A DNA stretch of 64,000 nucleotides from Staphylococcus carnosus (GCF_900458435.1 NZ_UHCT01000001.1:1-64000); one strand, 5' to 3'. Counted from the first letter of the stretch, positions 11,128 to 23,085 are shown. The notes: generated by a model from the letters alone, not told the origin. Made by a program: numbers and translations.

Positions 11128-12642
11128 TTGACATTAGAATTAAACGGAGCGTCGCTCTCAATTGAAGACATAAAAGATTTTTTACATCAGCAAGATCAAG
11201 TTGCAATCTCATCTGATGCACTGGAGCGTGTTAAGAAGAGTCGTGCAATTGTAGAAGATATTATTAAAAATAAAGAAACAATCTATGGTATTACTACAGG
11301 ATTTGGTTTATTCAGTGATGTCTTGATTGATCCAGGCCAATATAATCAGCTGCAAGTGAATTTAATTCGTTCACATGCTTGTGGGACAGGTGACCCATTC
11401 TCGCATGACGTTGCACTTGTGATGATGATATTACGTTTAAATACAATGTTAAAAGGCCATTCAGGTGTAACTACTGATTTGGTAGATCAATTGATTTATT
11501 TCATTAATCATCGCATTATCCCAATTATTCCACAGCAAGGTTCATTAGGTGCATCAGGTGATTTAGCACCGCTTTCTCATCTTGCGTTAGCATTAATTGG
11601 AGAAGGTAAAGTATATTATCAACAAGAAGAACGTGAAAGCAGCGAGGTACTTGAAGAATTAGGTCGTAAGCCGTTACAGTTATCTGCTAAAGAAGGATTA
11701 GCATTAATCAACGGTACACAAGCCATGACAGCACAAGGTGTTATTAATTGGATTGAAGCGGAATCATTAGCTTATCAATCTGAGTGGATTGCTTCATTGA
11801 CGCATCAAGCATTAAACGGTATTACAGATGCTTATCGTCCTGAAGTGCATGATGTGCGTAACTTCCCAGAACAAAGCGCAGTGGCTGATCGTATGTTGTA
11901 CTGGTTGGAAGATTCTAATTTAACGACACATCAAGGAGAAATCCGTGTTCAAGATGCTTATACATTACGTTGTATTCCTCAAGTACATGGTGCAAGCTTT
12001 GAAACTTTAAACTTTGTAAAAAAACAATTAGAACGTGAAATGAATGCAGCGAATGATAATCCGCTTATTTTCCATGAAGATGATGAAACACTTGTGATTT
12101 CAGGCGGAAACTTCCATGGTCAACCAGTGGCTTATGCATTAGATTTCTTAAAAGTAGCAGTCAGCGAATTAGGCAACATTGCAGAACGTCGTTTGGAACG
12201 TTTAGTCAATCCGCAACTTAATGGAGACTTACCTGCATTCTTAAGTCCAGAACCTGGTCTGCAAAGTGGTGCAATGATTATGCAATATGCAGCAGCAAGT
12301 CTTGTATCTGAGAATAAGACGTTAGCACATCCGGCGAGTGTAGATTCTATTCCATCATCAGCAAACCAAGAAGATCATGTGTCGATGGGAACGATTGCTT
12401 CTCGTCATGGTTATCAAATTGCGGATAATACAAGACGTGTATTAGCGATTGAATTAATTATTGCGTTGCAAGCTGTAGAGCTAAAAGGTATTGATAAATT
12501 ATCGCCGCGTTCTCGCGAAAAATATGAGACGTTACGCAATATCACGCCTTCTATTACAGAAGATCGTCAGTTCCATAAAGACATTACAAAAGTAGCGCGA
12601 TACTTGCAGCAAACGGCTTATACTGAAGTTGATTGTAAATAA
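11128..12642 (+). CDS. hutH: Histidine ammonia-lyase
   Basis: HutH deaminates L-histidine to trans-urocanate and ammonia, the first step of histidine catabolism. The self-formed MIO cofactor comes from Ala142-Ser143-Gly144 in [14 protein letters not shown]. Other family blocks such as NPLIF and the QEDHVSMG region are present. TTG 11128 follows AAGGGGG at 11113-11119 and gives the usual 504 residues. No other hut genes are nearby, as in S. aureus where hutH also stands alone near the origin. A cre site over the promoter suggests carbon catabolite repression. Confidence 0.96.
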   Translation: MTLELNGASLSIEDIKDFLHQQDQVAISSDALERVKKSRAIVEDIIKNKETIYGITTGFGLFSDVLIDPGQYNQLQVNLIRSHACGTGDPFSHDVALVMMILRLNTMLKGHSGVTTDLVDQLIYFINHRIIPIIPQQGSLGASGDLAPLSHLALALIGEGKVYYQQEERESSEVLEELGRKPLQLSAKEGLALINGTQAMTAQGVINWIEAESLAYQSEWIASLTHQALNGITDAYRPEVHDVRNFPEQSAVADRMLYWLEDSNLTTHQGEIRVQDAYTLRCIPQVHGASFETLNFVKKQLEREMNAANDNPLIFHEDDETLVISGGNFHGQPVAYALDFLKVAVSELGNIAERRLERLVNPQLNGDLPAFLSPEPGLQSGAMIMQYAAASLVSENKTLAHPASVDSIPSSANQEDHVSMGTIASRHGYQIADNTRRVLAIELIIALQAVELKGIDKLSPRSREKYETLRNITPSITEDRQFHKDITKVARYLQQTAYTEVDCK

Positions 12643-12683
12643 CATGAATTTTTATTGAATTCTGAAAAAGTTGAAAATACGTA

Positions 12684-12712
12684 TTGCAAATTATAAAAAC
12701 CTTTGCTATAGT
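12684..12712 (+). promoter_or_regulatory. Promoter of the serS T-box transcript
   Basis: TTGCAA (12684-12689) and TATAGT (12707-12712) are spaced 17 bases. Transcription would start near 12719, at the head of the T-box leader. Confidence 0.8.
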
Positions 12713-12718
12713 GAACTT

Positions 12719-12957
12719 AAGTTAATAAGACATTGTTCGCAGGACAAGTAATCCTGGTAATTGATTTCAGAGAGCTTATGGTGAGTGTGAATAAGCAATC
12801 AATATCTGTGACGAATCTACCTGCTTATTGAAGGAACAACCGGTAATAACCGTTATTTTAGCGAGAGTGCAGTACTTATTTTATATTTGTACTGTTAAAT
12901 AGGGTGGCAACACGTAGTACCACGTCCCTTGTAGGGGCGTGGTATTTTTTTATGTTT
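12719..12957 (+). promoter_or_regulatory. T-box leader of serS
   Basis: This leader senses uncharged tRNA-Ser and controls read-through into serS. The T-box AGGGTGGCAACACG is at 12901-12914. A terminator stem (about 12917-12957, with CCACGTCCC and GGGGCGTGG arms and seven T residues) overlaps it. The likely specifier is TCT at 12816-12818, in the context GAA-TCT-A, a serine codon. Long stem I pairings lie between 12730 and 12840. The variant T-box bases (GGCAACACG rather than GGTACCGCG) are less common but still recognisable. Confidence 0.92.
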
Positions 12958-12995
12958 TTTGCCTCCTTATAGATTCAAATCAATTCACTTATTAG

Positions 12996-14309
<1,314 letters not shown>

Positions 14310-14383
14310 ATGGGATCATCGAGTAGTTGGAAAACGAATTAAGATGATCCAACCTCGTTCCAATATATATTTACCTACCACTT

Positions 14384-14421
14384 TGAGTGCTGTACTTACC
14401 AATACAGCACTCATCTTTTTT
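14384..14421 (+). terminator. Terminator of serS
   Basis: TGAGTGCTGTA pairs perfectly with TACAGCACTCA around eight bases and is followed by TCTTTTTTAT. Confidence 0.9.
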
Positions 14422-14453
14422 ATTTCCCAAAATATTATTTCCCGAGAATGCAC

Positions 14454-14484
14454 AAAAAACCGATTACCTTATCCAGATAATCGG
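14454..14484 (-). terminator. Terminator for the small membrane protein gene at 14585
   Basis: On the minus strand CCGATTA pairs with TAATCGG and is followed by six T residues. It lies about 100 bases beyond the stop codon. Confidence 0.75.
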
Positions 14485-14584
14485 TATATCAGTATATGCT
14501 TAAAATAGCATGAAATCAACGTTCTTTAGTGTTCTGGAAGTCTAAGTTCAGACAAACGGAAGTCTGACCTTCTGTTATGTATAC

Positions 14585-14806
14585 TCAACGCAATGTCGTT
14601 GAATCAAACGCATTCGAGAATAAGAATGCAACAAAACTAATTACGCTTAGAGTGAAGAAACCATAACCTAAAGGGATAAGGAAATCTCCAGCATTAAAGA
14701 AAATGAGTCCTGTAATTGTCATTCTAATTAATGCGTGTAAAACAAAACATAAAACACTGGCAAAAAATAATGCTAAACTACTTCCACCAAAAAGGACTTT
14801 CTGCAT
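14585..14806 (-). CDS. Small membrane protein, unrecognised (73 aa)
   Basis: A 73-residue, very hydrophobic protein with two or three predicted membrane segments (about residues 9-32 and 38-65) and no charged catalytic motif. AAAAAGGAG lies 11 bases before the ATG, so translation is well supported, and a terminator follows. I do not recognise the family. It sits between serS and a second small membrane gene on the same strand. The two may be transcribed together, with 124 bases between them. Confidence 0.7.
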   Translation of the reverse strand: MQKVLFGGSSLALFFASVLCFVLHALIRMTITGLIFFNAGDFLIPLGYGFFTLSVISFVAFLFSNAFDSTTLR

Positions 14807-14930
14807 TTCGACTGGTGCTCCTTTTTAAATTTAAAACTTTTCTTAATTTTTAACATCTCAATTATAACGTGGTTTCTAACAGATTACGATAGATGTTTTA
14901 GGATTTTAACAAATAATTAATAAAACATAA

Positions 14931-15125
14931 TTATTTAATAAAGTGTTGTATTAAGCTGCCGATTAATAAAATAATCATAGCGACAAGCACCATAATATTA
15001 GCGACAAGTGTCTGATATTGATTACGTAAATGTTTAGGTTTAGTAAGTTCTTTTAACAATATAGCCCATGCGATGAATAACAATAAAAATACAATCACGT
15101 ATAAAATAATAGGTCCGATTGACAT
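14931..15125 (-). CDS. Small membrane protein, unrecognised (64 aa)
   Basis: A 64-residue protein with two membrane helices (about residues 4-24 and 40-60). They are separated by a short basic loop with KELTKPKHLRNQ. GGGGGG lies seven bases before the ATG, a very strong ribosome site. No family is recognised. It reads away from yybS, and its start is 237 bases from that gene, leaving a divergent promoter region. Its function may be linked to the neighbouring small membrane gene. Confidence 0.7.
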   Translation of the reverse strand: MSIGPIILYVIVFLLLFIAWAILLKELTKPKHLRNQYQTLVANIMVLVAMIILLIGSLIQHFIK

Positions 15126-15362
15126 ATGAAATCCCCCCTCACCTTTACATATTTCGAATAGCTTCTTTAATAAAATTGTACCTCAATTATTCTTCTGAAA
15201 ACATGGGTAGAAGAATTATGCTTGATGATGTTAGTTGTAGGGTATCAATAGGTTAATCAACACTTGCAGCTACTTGTTTCTCTTAAGGTAAATCAAGTAG
15301 GTGATTCTTGCCAACTATGTTAAAATAATTCTTATAGTTACTAAAGTATAGGAGTGGCGAAT

Positions 15363-16274
15363 TTGTTTGCAAAAATAGACTTCAAGGCGACGTTTCTAGC
15401 AACATTAACACTCATTGTTGTTGCTGCAGTCACCTATTTCCTGCCGCTTGCTGGACTGTTACTGTTCTTTGTTGCGACAGTACCTGGAATTATTCTTTGG
15501 CATAAGTCCCGCATGTCATTCGGCATAGGCGCGCTCATTACAGTTGTTTTAGTAGTATTTTTTGGAAGTGAGGGGCTTCTGAGCTACATCATTTTTGTCT
15601 TATTATTAAGTTTAATTGTAGGTCAGTTATTAAAAGAACGTACTTCTAAAGAACGCATACTTTATATTGCAACTACATATATGAGTATTTTAACGTTAGG
15701 CGCGTTTATGATGCTGCAAGTATTCAAGCGTATTCCGAATACCCAAGTACTCGTTAAACCGTCTAAAGAACAATTGTACGATATGATGGCAATGAGCGGA
15801 TTGGATTCAGCTTCACGCGGTGTTTTAGAAGAGGGCTTCCGCCAAATGGCTGTTCAATTACCAAGTTATATCATCATCGTAATTTTCTTCTTGATTTTGA
15901 TTAATTTGATTGTAACATTTCCGATTTTATGTAAATTCAAGATAGCAACACCTGTGTTCAGACCATTGTTTGTATGGCAATTCAATCGTGTATTAGCATA
16001 TATTTACTTTGTCGTTCTATTATGTGTGATGTTCGCATCACAACCTGGAACTTTCCAAAGTATTGTATTGAATATGCAAGTGATTCTCTCATTTGTAATG
16101 TTTATTCAAGGTTTAAGCGTGATTGCGTTCTTTGCGAAAGTAAAACGTCTGCCGTCAGGTATTGGTATTTTATTAATGGTATTAGGCTTATTATTGACAC
16201 CTGTTTTACCTGTAGTAGGACTGTTAGGTGTCGTTGATTTATGTTTCAACTTAAAACGATTTATCAAAAAATGA
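15363..16274 (+). CDS. yybS: YybS-family (DUF2232) membrane protein
   Basis: A polytopic membrane protein (303 residues, about eight helices) of the DUF2232/YybS family, found directly before gdpP in many Firmicutes. Its molecular role is not established. TTG 15363 is chosen because GGAG at 15351-15354 lies eight bases upstream; the GTG at 15354 overlaps the ribosome site. The stop is 14 bases before gdpP, and the run continues yybS-gdpP-rplI-dnaB, which suggests co-transcription. Confidence 0.85.
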   Translation: MFAKIDFKATFLATLTLIVVAAVTYFLPLAGLLLFFVATVPGIILWHKSRMSFGIGALITVVLVVFFGSEGLLSYIIFVLLLSLIVGQLLKERTSKERILYIATTYMSILTLGAFMMLQVFKRIPNTQVLVKPSKEQLYDMMAMSGLDSASRGVLEEGFRQMAVQLPSYIIIVIFFLILINLIVTFPILCKFKIATPVFRPLFVWQFNRVLAYIYFVVLLCVMFASQPGTFQSIVLNMQVILSFVMFIQGLSVIAFFAKVKRLPSGIGILLMVLGLLLTPVLPVVGLLGVVDLCFNLKRFIKK

Positions 16275-16288
16275 TTTGAGGTGACAGA

Positions 16289-18256
16289 ATGAATCGTCAA
16301 TCCACTAAGAAAGCACTGATGATTCCCTTTTTATTAATGGTGTTAACTGCGATTGCAATTGTTGTAGTATGGTTTGTTTTTAACCAGCTTATTGCAGGTA
16401 TCGCATCAGCAGTTTTACTCGTAATGATTTTTATCAGTGCATTTGCACTGCGCAATGGATTCTTACGTTTGGATAATTATGTAGATGATTTAAGCGGACA
16501 GATATCAGCAGGCAACAGCATCGCGATTAAAAGCTTGCCGATCGGTGTTATTATCCTAGATGAAAATGAGGATGTAGAATGGATGAACCATTTCATGTCT
16601 GATCGATTAGACCGTAATGTTATCTCAGATCCGATAAATGAAGTGTATCCCAACATTCTGAAACAATTAGAAAAAACACAAGAAATTGAAATTACAGATG
16701 GCAGTTATCATTATCGCGTACGTTATTCAGAAGAAGAACGTGTACTTTATTTCTTCGATATTACTGAAGAAGTGCACACGACTGAATTATATGAGGATTC
16801 TAAACCGATAATTGCGACACTGTTCTTAGATAACTACGATGAAATTACACAAAACATGAATGATACACAACGTTCTGAAATCAACTCTATGGTAACGCGT
16901 GTAATTAGCCGCTGGGCCTCTGAGTATGATATCTTCTTTAAACGTTATAGTTCAGATCAATTCGTAGCTTACTTGAATCAACGTATTTTATCTCAACTAG
17001 AAGATTCAAATTTTGATATCTTAAAACATTTACGTGAAAAAAGTGTTGGGTATCGTGCTCAATTAACACTGAGTATCGGTGTAGGTGAAGGATCAGAAAA
17101 CTTGATTGATTTAGGTGAATTATCACAATCTGGTCTTGATCTTGCGTTAGGACGCGGAGGCGACCAAGTTGCAATCAAGCATATCAATGGTAACGTTCGC
17201 TTCTATGGCGGTAAGACTGACCCGATGGAAAAAAGAACGCGTGTACGTGCCCGTGTTATCTCTCACGCTTTAAAAGATATCTTGATGGAAGGCGACAAAG
17301 TAATCATCATGGGTCACAAACGTCCTGACTTGGATGCAATCGGTGCAGCAATCGGGGTTTCACGTTTTGCGATGATGAATAACTTAGATGCTTATATTGT
17401 CTTAAATGATGAAGATATCGATCCGACATTACGTCGTGTAATGGATGAAATCGATAAGAAACCTGAATTGAAAGATCGTTTCTTAACATCGGATGAAGCA
17501 TGGGATATGATGACATCCAAAACAACATTAGTGATTGTAGATACACATAAACCAGAGATGGTATTAGATGAAAATATATTAAATAAAGCTAACCGCAAAG
17601 TGGTAATTGACCACCATCGTCGTGGTGAAAGCTTTATCTCTCACCCGCTCTTGGTATACATGGAACCTTATGCCAGCTCAACAGCAGAATTGGTAACAGA
17701 GTTGCTTGAATATCAACCGACAGAGCAACGTTTAACAAGACTTGAATCAACAATTATGTATGCGGGTATTATTGTAGATACAAGAAACTTTACATTACGT
17801 ACTGGTTCAAGAACATTCGATGCGGCAAGTTACTTGCGTGCACACGGTGCAGATACGATTCTGACACAACATTTCTTGAAGGATGATATCGATACGTATA
17901 TCAATCGTTCAGAATTAATCCGTACAGTGAAATTACAAGATCATGGGATTGCCATTGCACATGGTTCAAATGATAAAATCTACCATCCTGTAACAGTTGC
18001 ACAAGCGGCAGATGAATTGTTAAGTTTAGATGGTGTAGAAGCTTCTTATGTTGTAGCACGAAGAGAAGATGACTTAGTTGGTATTTCAGCCCGCTCACTC
18101 GGTTCCATTAACGTTCAATTGACAATGGAAGCACTAGGCGGCGGCGGTCATTTAACAAATGCTGCAACTCAAATTAAAGGTGTATCAGTAGAAGAAGCAG
18201 TTAAACAATTACAACAAGCGATAGATGAACAAATGAGTAGGAGTGAAGAAGCATGA
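16289..18256 (+). CDS. gdpP: Cyclic-di-AMP phosphodiesterase GdpP
   Basis: GdpP hydrolyses c-di-AMP and so sets turgor, potassium transport and beta-lactam tolerance. The 655-residue membrane protein has two N-terminal helices (residues 10-55), a PAS domain (about 80-150) and a degenerate GGDEF domain with RYSSDQF (about 170-300). The C-terminal DHH-DHHA1 phosphodiesterase carries [13 protein letters not shown] and DHHRRGE, and ends with [10 protein letters not shown]. All catalytic motifs look intact. Its stop overlaps the rplI start by four bases (ATGA), a coupled arrangement conserved in staphylococci. Confidence 0.96.
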   Translation: MNRQSTKKALMIPFLLMVLTAIAIVVVWFVFNQLIAGIASAVLLVMIFISAFALRNGFLRLDNYVDDLSGQISAGNSIAIKSLPIGVIILDENEDVEWMNHFMSDRLDRNVISDPINEVYPNILKQLEKTQEIEITDGSYHYRVRYSEEERVLYFFDITEEVHTTELYEDSKPIIATLFLDNYDEITQNMNDTQRSEINSMVTRVISRWASEYDIFFKRYSSDQFVAYLNQRILSQLEDSNFDILKHLREKSVGYRAQLTLSIGVGEGSENLIDLGELSQSGLDLALGRGGDQVAIKHINGNVRFYGGKTDPMEKRTRVRARVISHALKDILMEGDKVIIMGHKRPDLDAIGAAIGVSRFAMMNNLDAYIVLNDEDIDPTLRRVMDEIDKKPELKDRFLTSDEAWDMMTSKTTLVIVDTHKPEMVLDENILNKANRKVVIDHHRRGESFISHPLLVYMEPYASSTAELVTELLEYQPTEQRLTRLESTIMYAGIIVDTRNFTLRTGSRTFDAASYLRAHGADTILTQHFLKDDIDTYINRSELIRTVKLQDHGIAIAHGSNDKIYHPVTVAQAADELLSLDGVEASYVVARREDDLVGISARSLGSINVQLTMEALGGGGHLTNAATQIKGVSVEEAVKQLQQAIDEQMSRSEEA

Positions 18257-18699
18257 AAGTAATTTTTACACAAGATGTTAAAGGTAAAGGCAAAAAAGGC
18301 GAAGTTAAAGACGTACCAGTAGGTTATGCAAATAACTTCTTATTCAAGAAAAATGTTGCAGTTGAAGCAACACCAGGTAATTTAAAACAATTACAACAAC
18401 AAAACAAACATGCTGAACAAGAAAGAGAACAAGAAATTGAAGACGCAAAAGCATTGAAGAAAAAATTAGAAGATATCGAAGTTGAAGTAACAGCTAAATC
18501 AGGCGAAGGCGGCAAACTTTTCGGTTCTGTCAGCACTAAACAAATCGCACAAGCATTACAAAAACAACACGATATCAAAATTGATAAACGCAAAATGGAC
18601 TTGCCGAACGGTATTCATGCGTTAGGTTATACAAATGTACCGGTTAAATTAGATAAAGAAGTTGATGGTACAATTCGTGTCCATACTGTAGAACAATAA
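18253..18699 (+). CDS. rplI: 50S ribosomal protein L9
   Basis: L9 binds domain V of 23S rRNA and extends from the large subunit, helping to maintain reading frame. The 148-residue protein has the N-terminal signature with [20 protein letters not shown], a long charged connecting helix (residues 45-75) and the C-terminal globular domain. AGGAGTGAAG precedes ATG 18253 inside the end of gdpP. Normal length. Confidence 0.98.
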   Translation: MKVIFTQDVKGKGKKGEVKDVPVGYANNFLFKKNVAVEATPGNLKQLQQQNKHAEQEREQEIEDAKALKKKLEDIEVEVTAKSGEGGKLFGSVSTKQIAQALQKQHDIKIDKRKMDLPNGIHALGYTNVPVKLDKEVDGTIRVHTVEQ

Positions 18700-18733
18700 G
18701 TTTGAAATGGAATAAATCAGAGGTGTAATCATA

Positions 18734-20131
18734 ATGGATGGAATGTACGAACAAAATCAAATGCCGCATAACAATGAGGCTGAACAATCTGTCTTAGGTG
18801 CCATTATTATTGATCCGCAGCTCATCGGGGAAACTCAGGGAGTCTTACTTCCTGAGTCCTTTTATAGAGGCGCACACCAACACATTTTCCGTGCGATGAT
18901 GCACCTCTCTGAGGAAAATAGTGATATTGATGTCGTTACCTTGATGGATCAGCTGACATCAGAAGGAACATTAAGTGAAGCGGGCGGACCGCAGTACTTG
19001 GCTGAATTAGCCAACAAAGTACCGACGACCCGCAATATTGAATATTATCGAGAAATCGTCTTTAAGCTTGCGGCAAAACGTAATTTGATTCGTGTTGCTG
19101 ATCAAATCGCAAAAGACGGTTATGATACAGAGCTTGAATTAGATGATATTTTAAGTGATGCAGAAAGAAAAATTTTAGAGTTATCTTCCCAAAGAGAATC
19201 TGAAGGATTCAAAGATATCAGAGATGTCTTAGGCCAGGTTTATGAGAATGCTGAAGAACTTGATCAAAATAGTGGTCAAACACCGGGTATTCCAACTGGA
19301 TATCGAGATTTAGACCAAATGACAGCGGGTTTCAACCGAAATGATTTAATCATTTTAGCAGCCCGTCCGTCAGTAGGTAAGACTGCCTTCGCTTTAAATA
19401 TCGCACAAAAAGTTGCGACTAACGAAGGCAACTATACTGTTGGTATCTTCTCTTTAGAGATGGGTGCTGACCAACTTGCCACACGTATGATTTGTAGTTC
19501 AGGCAACGTAGACTCTAACCGTTTACGTACAGGTACAATGACTGAAGAAGACTGGAATCGTTTTACGGTTGCTGTCGGTAAGTTATCAAGAACAAAAATC
19601 TTTATTGATGATACACCAGGTATCCGTATTACAGATTTACGTTCGAAATGCCGTCGTTTAAAACAAGAACACGGTTTAGATATGATTGTAATCGACTACT
19701 TGCAGTTGATTATGGGAAGCGGTTCTCGTATGTCAGACAACCGTCAACAAGAAGTATCTGAGATATCTAGAACACTCAAAGCCATCGCACGTGAACTAGA
19801 ATGTCCTGTTATCGCATTAAGTCAGTTATCTCGTGGCGTTGAACAAAGACAAGATAAACGTCCGATGATGAGTGATATCCGTGAATCTGGATCAATTGAG
19901 CAAGATGCTGATATTGTAGCTTTCTTATATCGTGATGACTATTATAATCGTGAAGGTGACGAAGATGATGATGACGCCGGTATGGAACCTGTCACAAATG
20001 ACGATAATGGTGAAATCGAAGTCATTATAGCTAAGCAGCGTAACGGCCCGACAGGAACTGTGAAACTGCACTTCATGAAACAATATAATAAATTTACAGA
20101 TATCGATTATGCACATGCAGATATGATGTAG
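18734..20131 (+). CDS. dnaB: Replicative DNA helicase (DnaB family)
   Basis: This hexameric 5'-3' helicase unwinds DNA at the replication fork; the B. subtilis orthologue is named DnaC. The 465-residue protein has an N-terminal DnaG-contact domain (residues 10-110). The RecA-like core carries Walker A AARPSVGKTAF and Walker B MIVIDYLQL, with the arginine-finger region near the C-terminus. An acidic insert with DEDDDD lies near residue 410. AGAGGTG at 18720-18726 leads into ATG 18734. It ends the yybS-gdpP-rplI-dnaB run. Confidence 0.97.
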   Translation: MDGMYEQNQMPHNNEAEQSVLGAIIIDPQLIGETQGVLLPESFYRGAHQHIFRAMMHLSEENSDIDVVTLMDQLTSEGTLSEAGGPQYLAELANKVPTTRNIEYYREIVFKLAAKRNLIRVADQIAKDGYDTELELDDILSDAERKILELSSQRESEGFKDIRDVLGQVYENAEELDQNSGQTPGIPTGYRDLDQMTAGFNRNDLIILAARPSVGKTAFALNIAQKVATNEGNYTVGIFSLEMGADQLATRMICSSGNVDSNRLRTGTMTEEDWNRFTVAVGKLSRTKIFIDDTPGIRITDLRSKCRRLKQEHGLDMIVIDYLQLIMGSGSRMSDNRQQEVSEISRTLKAIARELECPVIALSQLSRGVEQRQDKRPMMSDIRESGSIEQDADIVAFLYRDDYYNREGDEDDDDAGMEPVTNDDNGEIEVIIAKQRNGPTGTVKLHFMKQYNKFTDIDYAHADMM

Positions 20132-20168
20132 AGATGAAAATATCTACTCAAAGTGCCAATAATTAATT

Positions 20169-20200
20169 GAGGTTGAAATTAAAGTTTCAGCCTCTTTTTT
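20169..20200 (+). terminator. Terminator of dnaB
   Basis: GAGGTTGAAA pairs with TTTCAGCCTC (one G-T pair) around six bases and is followed by six T residues. Confidence 0.88.
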
Positions 20201-20425
20201 ATATTTAAAGAGAAATTTTCAAGACAATAAAAAAATATTTTTACGTACAATTATGGTAGTTAAGTGTTTATTGTACGGTTTTTAGTCTATTTATAAGATG
20301 AAAATTGTCAATAAGTATGTGTGGTATTTTTTGGGGGAATAGATTTGAAACACCAATGATAAAAGGATTATAGGCTTTTGGAAGTATTTTCGTGATATCA
20401 AAATTTGTCTTAAAACTGTAAAAAA

Positions 20426-20471
20426 TAATGTTCGCTTTCTATTTGCATTACACGCTTACAATTGATAGAAT
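20426..20471 (+). promoter_or_regulatory. purA promoter with a PurR box
   Basis: TTGCAT (20443-20448) and TAGAAT (20466-20471) are spaced 17 bases. Just upstream, 20426-20438 reads TAATGTTCGCTTT, the complement of AAAGCGAACATTA, which fits the Firmicute PurBox. PurR is known to repress purA when PRPP is low. A second box in the opposite direction, common in these operators, is not obvious. The rest of the gap from 20201 to 20425 is AT-rich and shows nothing else. Confidence 0.78.
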
Positions 20472-20509
20472 ACTTAATGGTTAATTGAGAATAACTTGGA
20501 GGTGCTCTT

Positions 20510-21796
20510 ATGTCATCAATCGTAGTTGTTGGGACACAATGGGGAGACGAAGGTAAAGGTAAAATTACAGACTTTTTAGCAGAACAAGCAGACGTGATTA
20601 CACGTTTTTCAGGCGGTAATAACGCTGGCCATACTATCAAATTCGGCGGCGAAACTTACAAATTGCACTTAGTACCATCAGGCATTTTTTATCAAGATAA
20701 ACTTTCAGTGATTGGTAACGGTGTAGTTGTAGATCCTGTTGCTTTATTGAAAGAGTTGGATGCTTTAAATGAACGCGGTATTCCAACAAATAATTTGCGC
20801 ATTTCAAACCGTGCTCAAGTTATTTTGCCTTACCACTTATTACAAGATGAGTATGAAGAACGTCTTCGCGGCGACAACAAAATCGGTACAACTAAGAAAG
20901 GTATCGGCCCAGCATACGTTGATAAAGCACAAAGAATCGGAATCCGTATGGCGGATTTATTAGACAAAGAAACTTTTGAAAAATTATTAAAATCAAACCT
21001 TGAATATAAATCAGCATACTTTAAAGGTATGTTTAATGAAGAAGCACCTGCTTTTGAAGATATTTTTGAAGAATATTACGCAGCAGGTCAACGTTTGAAA
21101 GACTATGTGACAGACACACCTAAAATTTTAGATGATGCTTTAGCAGCTGACGAACGTGTACTATTTGAAGGTGCACAAGGTGTAATGCTTGATATCGACC
21201 ACGGTACATATCCATTCGTAACATCAAGCAACCCGATTGCTGGTAATGTAACTGTCGGCGGCGGTGTAGGTCCGACTGCAGTTTCTAAAGTTATCGGTGT
21301 ATGTAAAGCATATACTTCACGTGTAGGTGACGGTCCATTCCCTACTGAATTATTTGATGAAGATGGCCATCATATCCGTGAAGTTGGTCGTGAATATGGT
21401 ACAACTACTGGACGTCCACGTCGTGTCGGCTGGTTCGACTCAGTTGTATTACGTCATGCACGTCGTGTGAGCGGTATTACAGATTTATCAATCAACTCTA
21501 TCGATGTTTTAACTGGTTTAGATACAGTAAAAATCTGTGTCGCTTATGAGTTGGATGGAGAAGAAATCACTGAATATCCAGCGAACTTAAACGACTTGAA
21601 ACGTTGCAAACCAATTTATGAAGAATTACCTGGATGGACTGAAGATATTACAAGTGTTCAATCTTTAGAAGCACTGCCAGAAAATGCACGCCATTACTTA
21701 GAACGTATTTCTGAGCTTTCTGGTGTAGGTATTTCAATCTTCTCAGTAGGTCCAGACCGTACACAAACAAATATGTTAAAACCTTTATGGTCTTAA
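20510..21796 (+). CDS. purA: Adenylosuccinate synthetase
   Basis: PurA joins IMP and aspartate with GTP hydrolysis, the first committed step to AMP. The 428-residue protein starts with the phosphate loop [11 protein letters not shown]. It carries the IMP-binding NNAGHT and the [11 protein letters not shown] block, and ends normally. TTGGAGGTG precedes the ATG. It is monocistronic between the dnaB and purA terminators and appears to be controlled by PurR. Confidence 0.98.
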   Translation: MSSIVVVGTQWGDEGKGKITDFLAEQADVITRFSGGNNAGHTIKFGGETYKLHLVPSGIFYQDKLSVIGNGVVVDPVALLKELDALNERGIPTNNLRISNRAQVILPYHLLQDEYEERLRGDNKIGTTKKGIGPAYVDKAQRIGIRMADLLDKETFEKLLKSNLEYKSAYFKGMFNEEAPAFEDIFEEYYAAGQRLKDYVTDTPKILDDALAADERVLFEGAQGVMLDIDHGTYPFVTSSNPIAGNVTVGGGVGPTAVSKVIGVCKAYTSRVGDGPFPTELFDEDGHHIREVGREYGTTTGRPRRVGWFDSVVLRHARRVSGITDLSINSIDVLTGLDTVKICVAYELDGEEITEYPANLNDLKRCKPIYEELPGWTEDITSVQSLEALPENARHYLERISELSGVGISIFSVGPDRTQTNMLKPLWS

Positions 21797-21811
21797 TCTC
21801 AGATACATTAA

Positions 21812-21850
21812 ATAGAGGTGCTTATCGCTGTGATAAGCACCTCTATTGTT
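21812..21850. terminator. Bidirectional terminator after purA
   Basis: A 15-pair perfect stem (ATAGAGGTGCTTATC and its complement) around a five-base loop. It lies between purA and the converging membrane-protein gene at 21900. The plus-side tail (TGTTATA) is only modestly T-rich. Confidence 0.8.
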
Positions 21851-21899
21851 ATATATAAGTATTATTGTATTGAAAGAAGTCATTTTAGAATAAATGGTT

Positions 21900-22793
21900 T
21901 TAGTGAATATCTTTCTTACGATGATGACCGCCGCGTACTTCAGATACGTTACCAAAGGATAAGAAGGCATTCGGATCAATCTTCATTACTACCTCTTTTA
22001 ATTTGGCTTCTTCGACACGTGTAATGACACAGAACACGACTTTACGCGGTTCACCTGTATAAGCGCCTTCAGCATTTAAATACGTCACACCACGCCCTAA
22101 ACGGTCGTTGATAGCTTCTCCGATTTCTTTATAATCATCACTGATAATCCAAACCGCTTTCGACTCATCGAGACCTACGAGTATCAAATCAATCATCTTG
22201 AAGGCGATAAAATAAGCTACAAAACTATACATCGCACTTTCCCATGTGAAGATAAAGCCTGCAACCGCAAAGATGAAGAAGTTGAAGATCATCACAATTT
22301 CACCTACGGAAAAAGGAACTTTATTGTTCAAGAGGATAGACATGATTTCAGTACCATCCATCGTGCCTCCTGCACGTATTACGAGACCTACACCGATACC
22401 GACAATCGCACCGCCGAAGATAGTAATGAGAAGCGGTTCCTTAACAACTGCAGGAACAGGATGCAAAAGAGTTGTACCGACTGATAAAACTGTAATGGCA
22501 TATAAAGTAGAAATCGCGAATGTTTTACCTATTTGTTTATATCCTAAAAAGAAGAACGGTAAATTAAGTAAGAAAATAAATACGCCGAGAGACCATCCCG
22601 TTAAGTGGGATAAAATAATCGAGACACCGACAATACCGCCATCAAGCAATTTATTCGGTACTAAAAAGAGTTCTAGACCCGCTGCAGTAAGCATTGCGCC
22701 TATTGTTAAAAATAAAATACGTATAACAATTTGTGTGAGTGATAATTTTTTCTCTTTCTTGTTATGACCCCCAGAAATAGTAGTATGTGCCAT
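21900..22793 (-). CDS. YitT-family membrane protein with DUF2179 domain
   Basis: A 297-residue membrane protein of the YitT/DUF161 type. Five or six helices occupy residues 25-205. They are followed by a cytoplasmic DUF2179 domain (about residues 215-285), whose fold resembles small ligand-binding regulatory domains. Transport or sensing has been proposed, but no substrate is established. AGGAGG lies seven bases before the ATG. It converges on purA and is divergent from the tRNA pair. Intact, with a His/Lys-rich C-terminus. Confidence 0.85.
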   Translation of the reverse strand: MAHTTISGGHNKKEKKLSLTQIVIRILFLTIGAMLTAAGLELFLVPNKLLDGGIVGVSIILSHLTGWSLGVFIFLLNLPFFFLGYKQIGKTFAISTLYAITVLSVGTTLLHPVPAVVKEPLLITIFGGAIVGIGVGLVIRAGGTMDGTEIMSILLNNKVPFSVGEIVMIFNFFIFAVAGFIFTWESAMYSFVAYFIAFKMIDLILVGLDESKAVWIISDDYKEIGEAINDRLGRGVTYLNAEGAYTGEPRKVVFCVITRVEEAKLKEVVMKIDPNAFLSFGNVSEVRGGHHRKKDIH

Positions 22794-22850
22794 GAAATTC
22801 CTCCTAAATTGGGTTATTTAAAAATTATACAAAAAATTTTTAAAAATAGC

Positions 22851-22879
22851 TTGTGTTTTTTTAAACAGGTTGATATAAT
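22851..22879 (+). promoter_or_regulatory. Promoter of the tRNA-Glu/tRNA-Asp operon
   Basis: TTGTGT (22851-22856) and TATAAT (22874-22879) are spaced 17 bases, with transcription starting about 14 bases before tRNA-Glu. Confidence 0.75.
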
Positions 22880-22899
22880 CAATCTTGTGCTTAAGAAAT

Positions 22900-22974
22900 G
22901 GCTCCTTGGTCAAGCGGTTAAGACACCGCCCTTTCACGGCGGTAACACGGGTTCGAGTCCCGTAGGAGTCACCA
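22900..22974 (+). tRNA. tRNA-Glu (TTC)
   Basis: A 75-base cloverleaf. The acceptor GGCTCCT pairs with AGGAGTC. The anticodon stem CCGCC/GGCGG holds loop CTTTCAC with anticodon TTC. The T arm contains GTTCGAGTC. The 3' CCA is encoded. Confidence 0.97.
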
Positions 22975-22979
22975 TTTCA

Positions 22980-23052
22980 GGTCTCGTAGTGTAGCGGTTA
23001 ACACGCCTGCCTGTCACGCAGGAGATCGCGGGTTCGATTCCCGTCGAGACCG
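22980..23052 (+). tRNA. tRNA-Asp (GTC)
   Basis: A 73-base cloverleaf. The acceptor GGTCTCG pairs with CGAGACC. The anticodon stem CCTGC/GCAGG holds loop CTGTCAC with anticodon GTC. The T arm contains GTTCGATTC. The discriminator is G and no CCA is encoded. Only five bases separate it from tRNA-Glu, so both come from one transcript. Confidence 0.97.
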
Positions 23053-23056
23053 TATA

Positions 23057-23085
23057 ATGCTCATCCAATAGGGTGGGCATTTTTT
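23057..23085 (+). terminator. Terminator of the tRNA operon
   Basis: ATGCTCATCC pairs with GGGTGGGCAT (two G-T pairs) around four bases, followed by five T residues. Confidence 0.85.

Noticed and set aside
20201..20425. A purine riboswitch before purA
   Set aside because: No purine aptamer core or terminator was found. The PurR box and a plain promoter account for control.
22246..22767. A 173-residue reading frame antisense to the YitT-family gene
   Set aside because: It is the complement of a membrane-protein gene with a clear ribosome site and family match. The antisense product is a Lys/Pro/Ile-rich shadow without a start signal.
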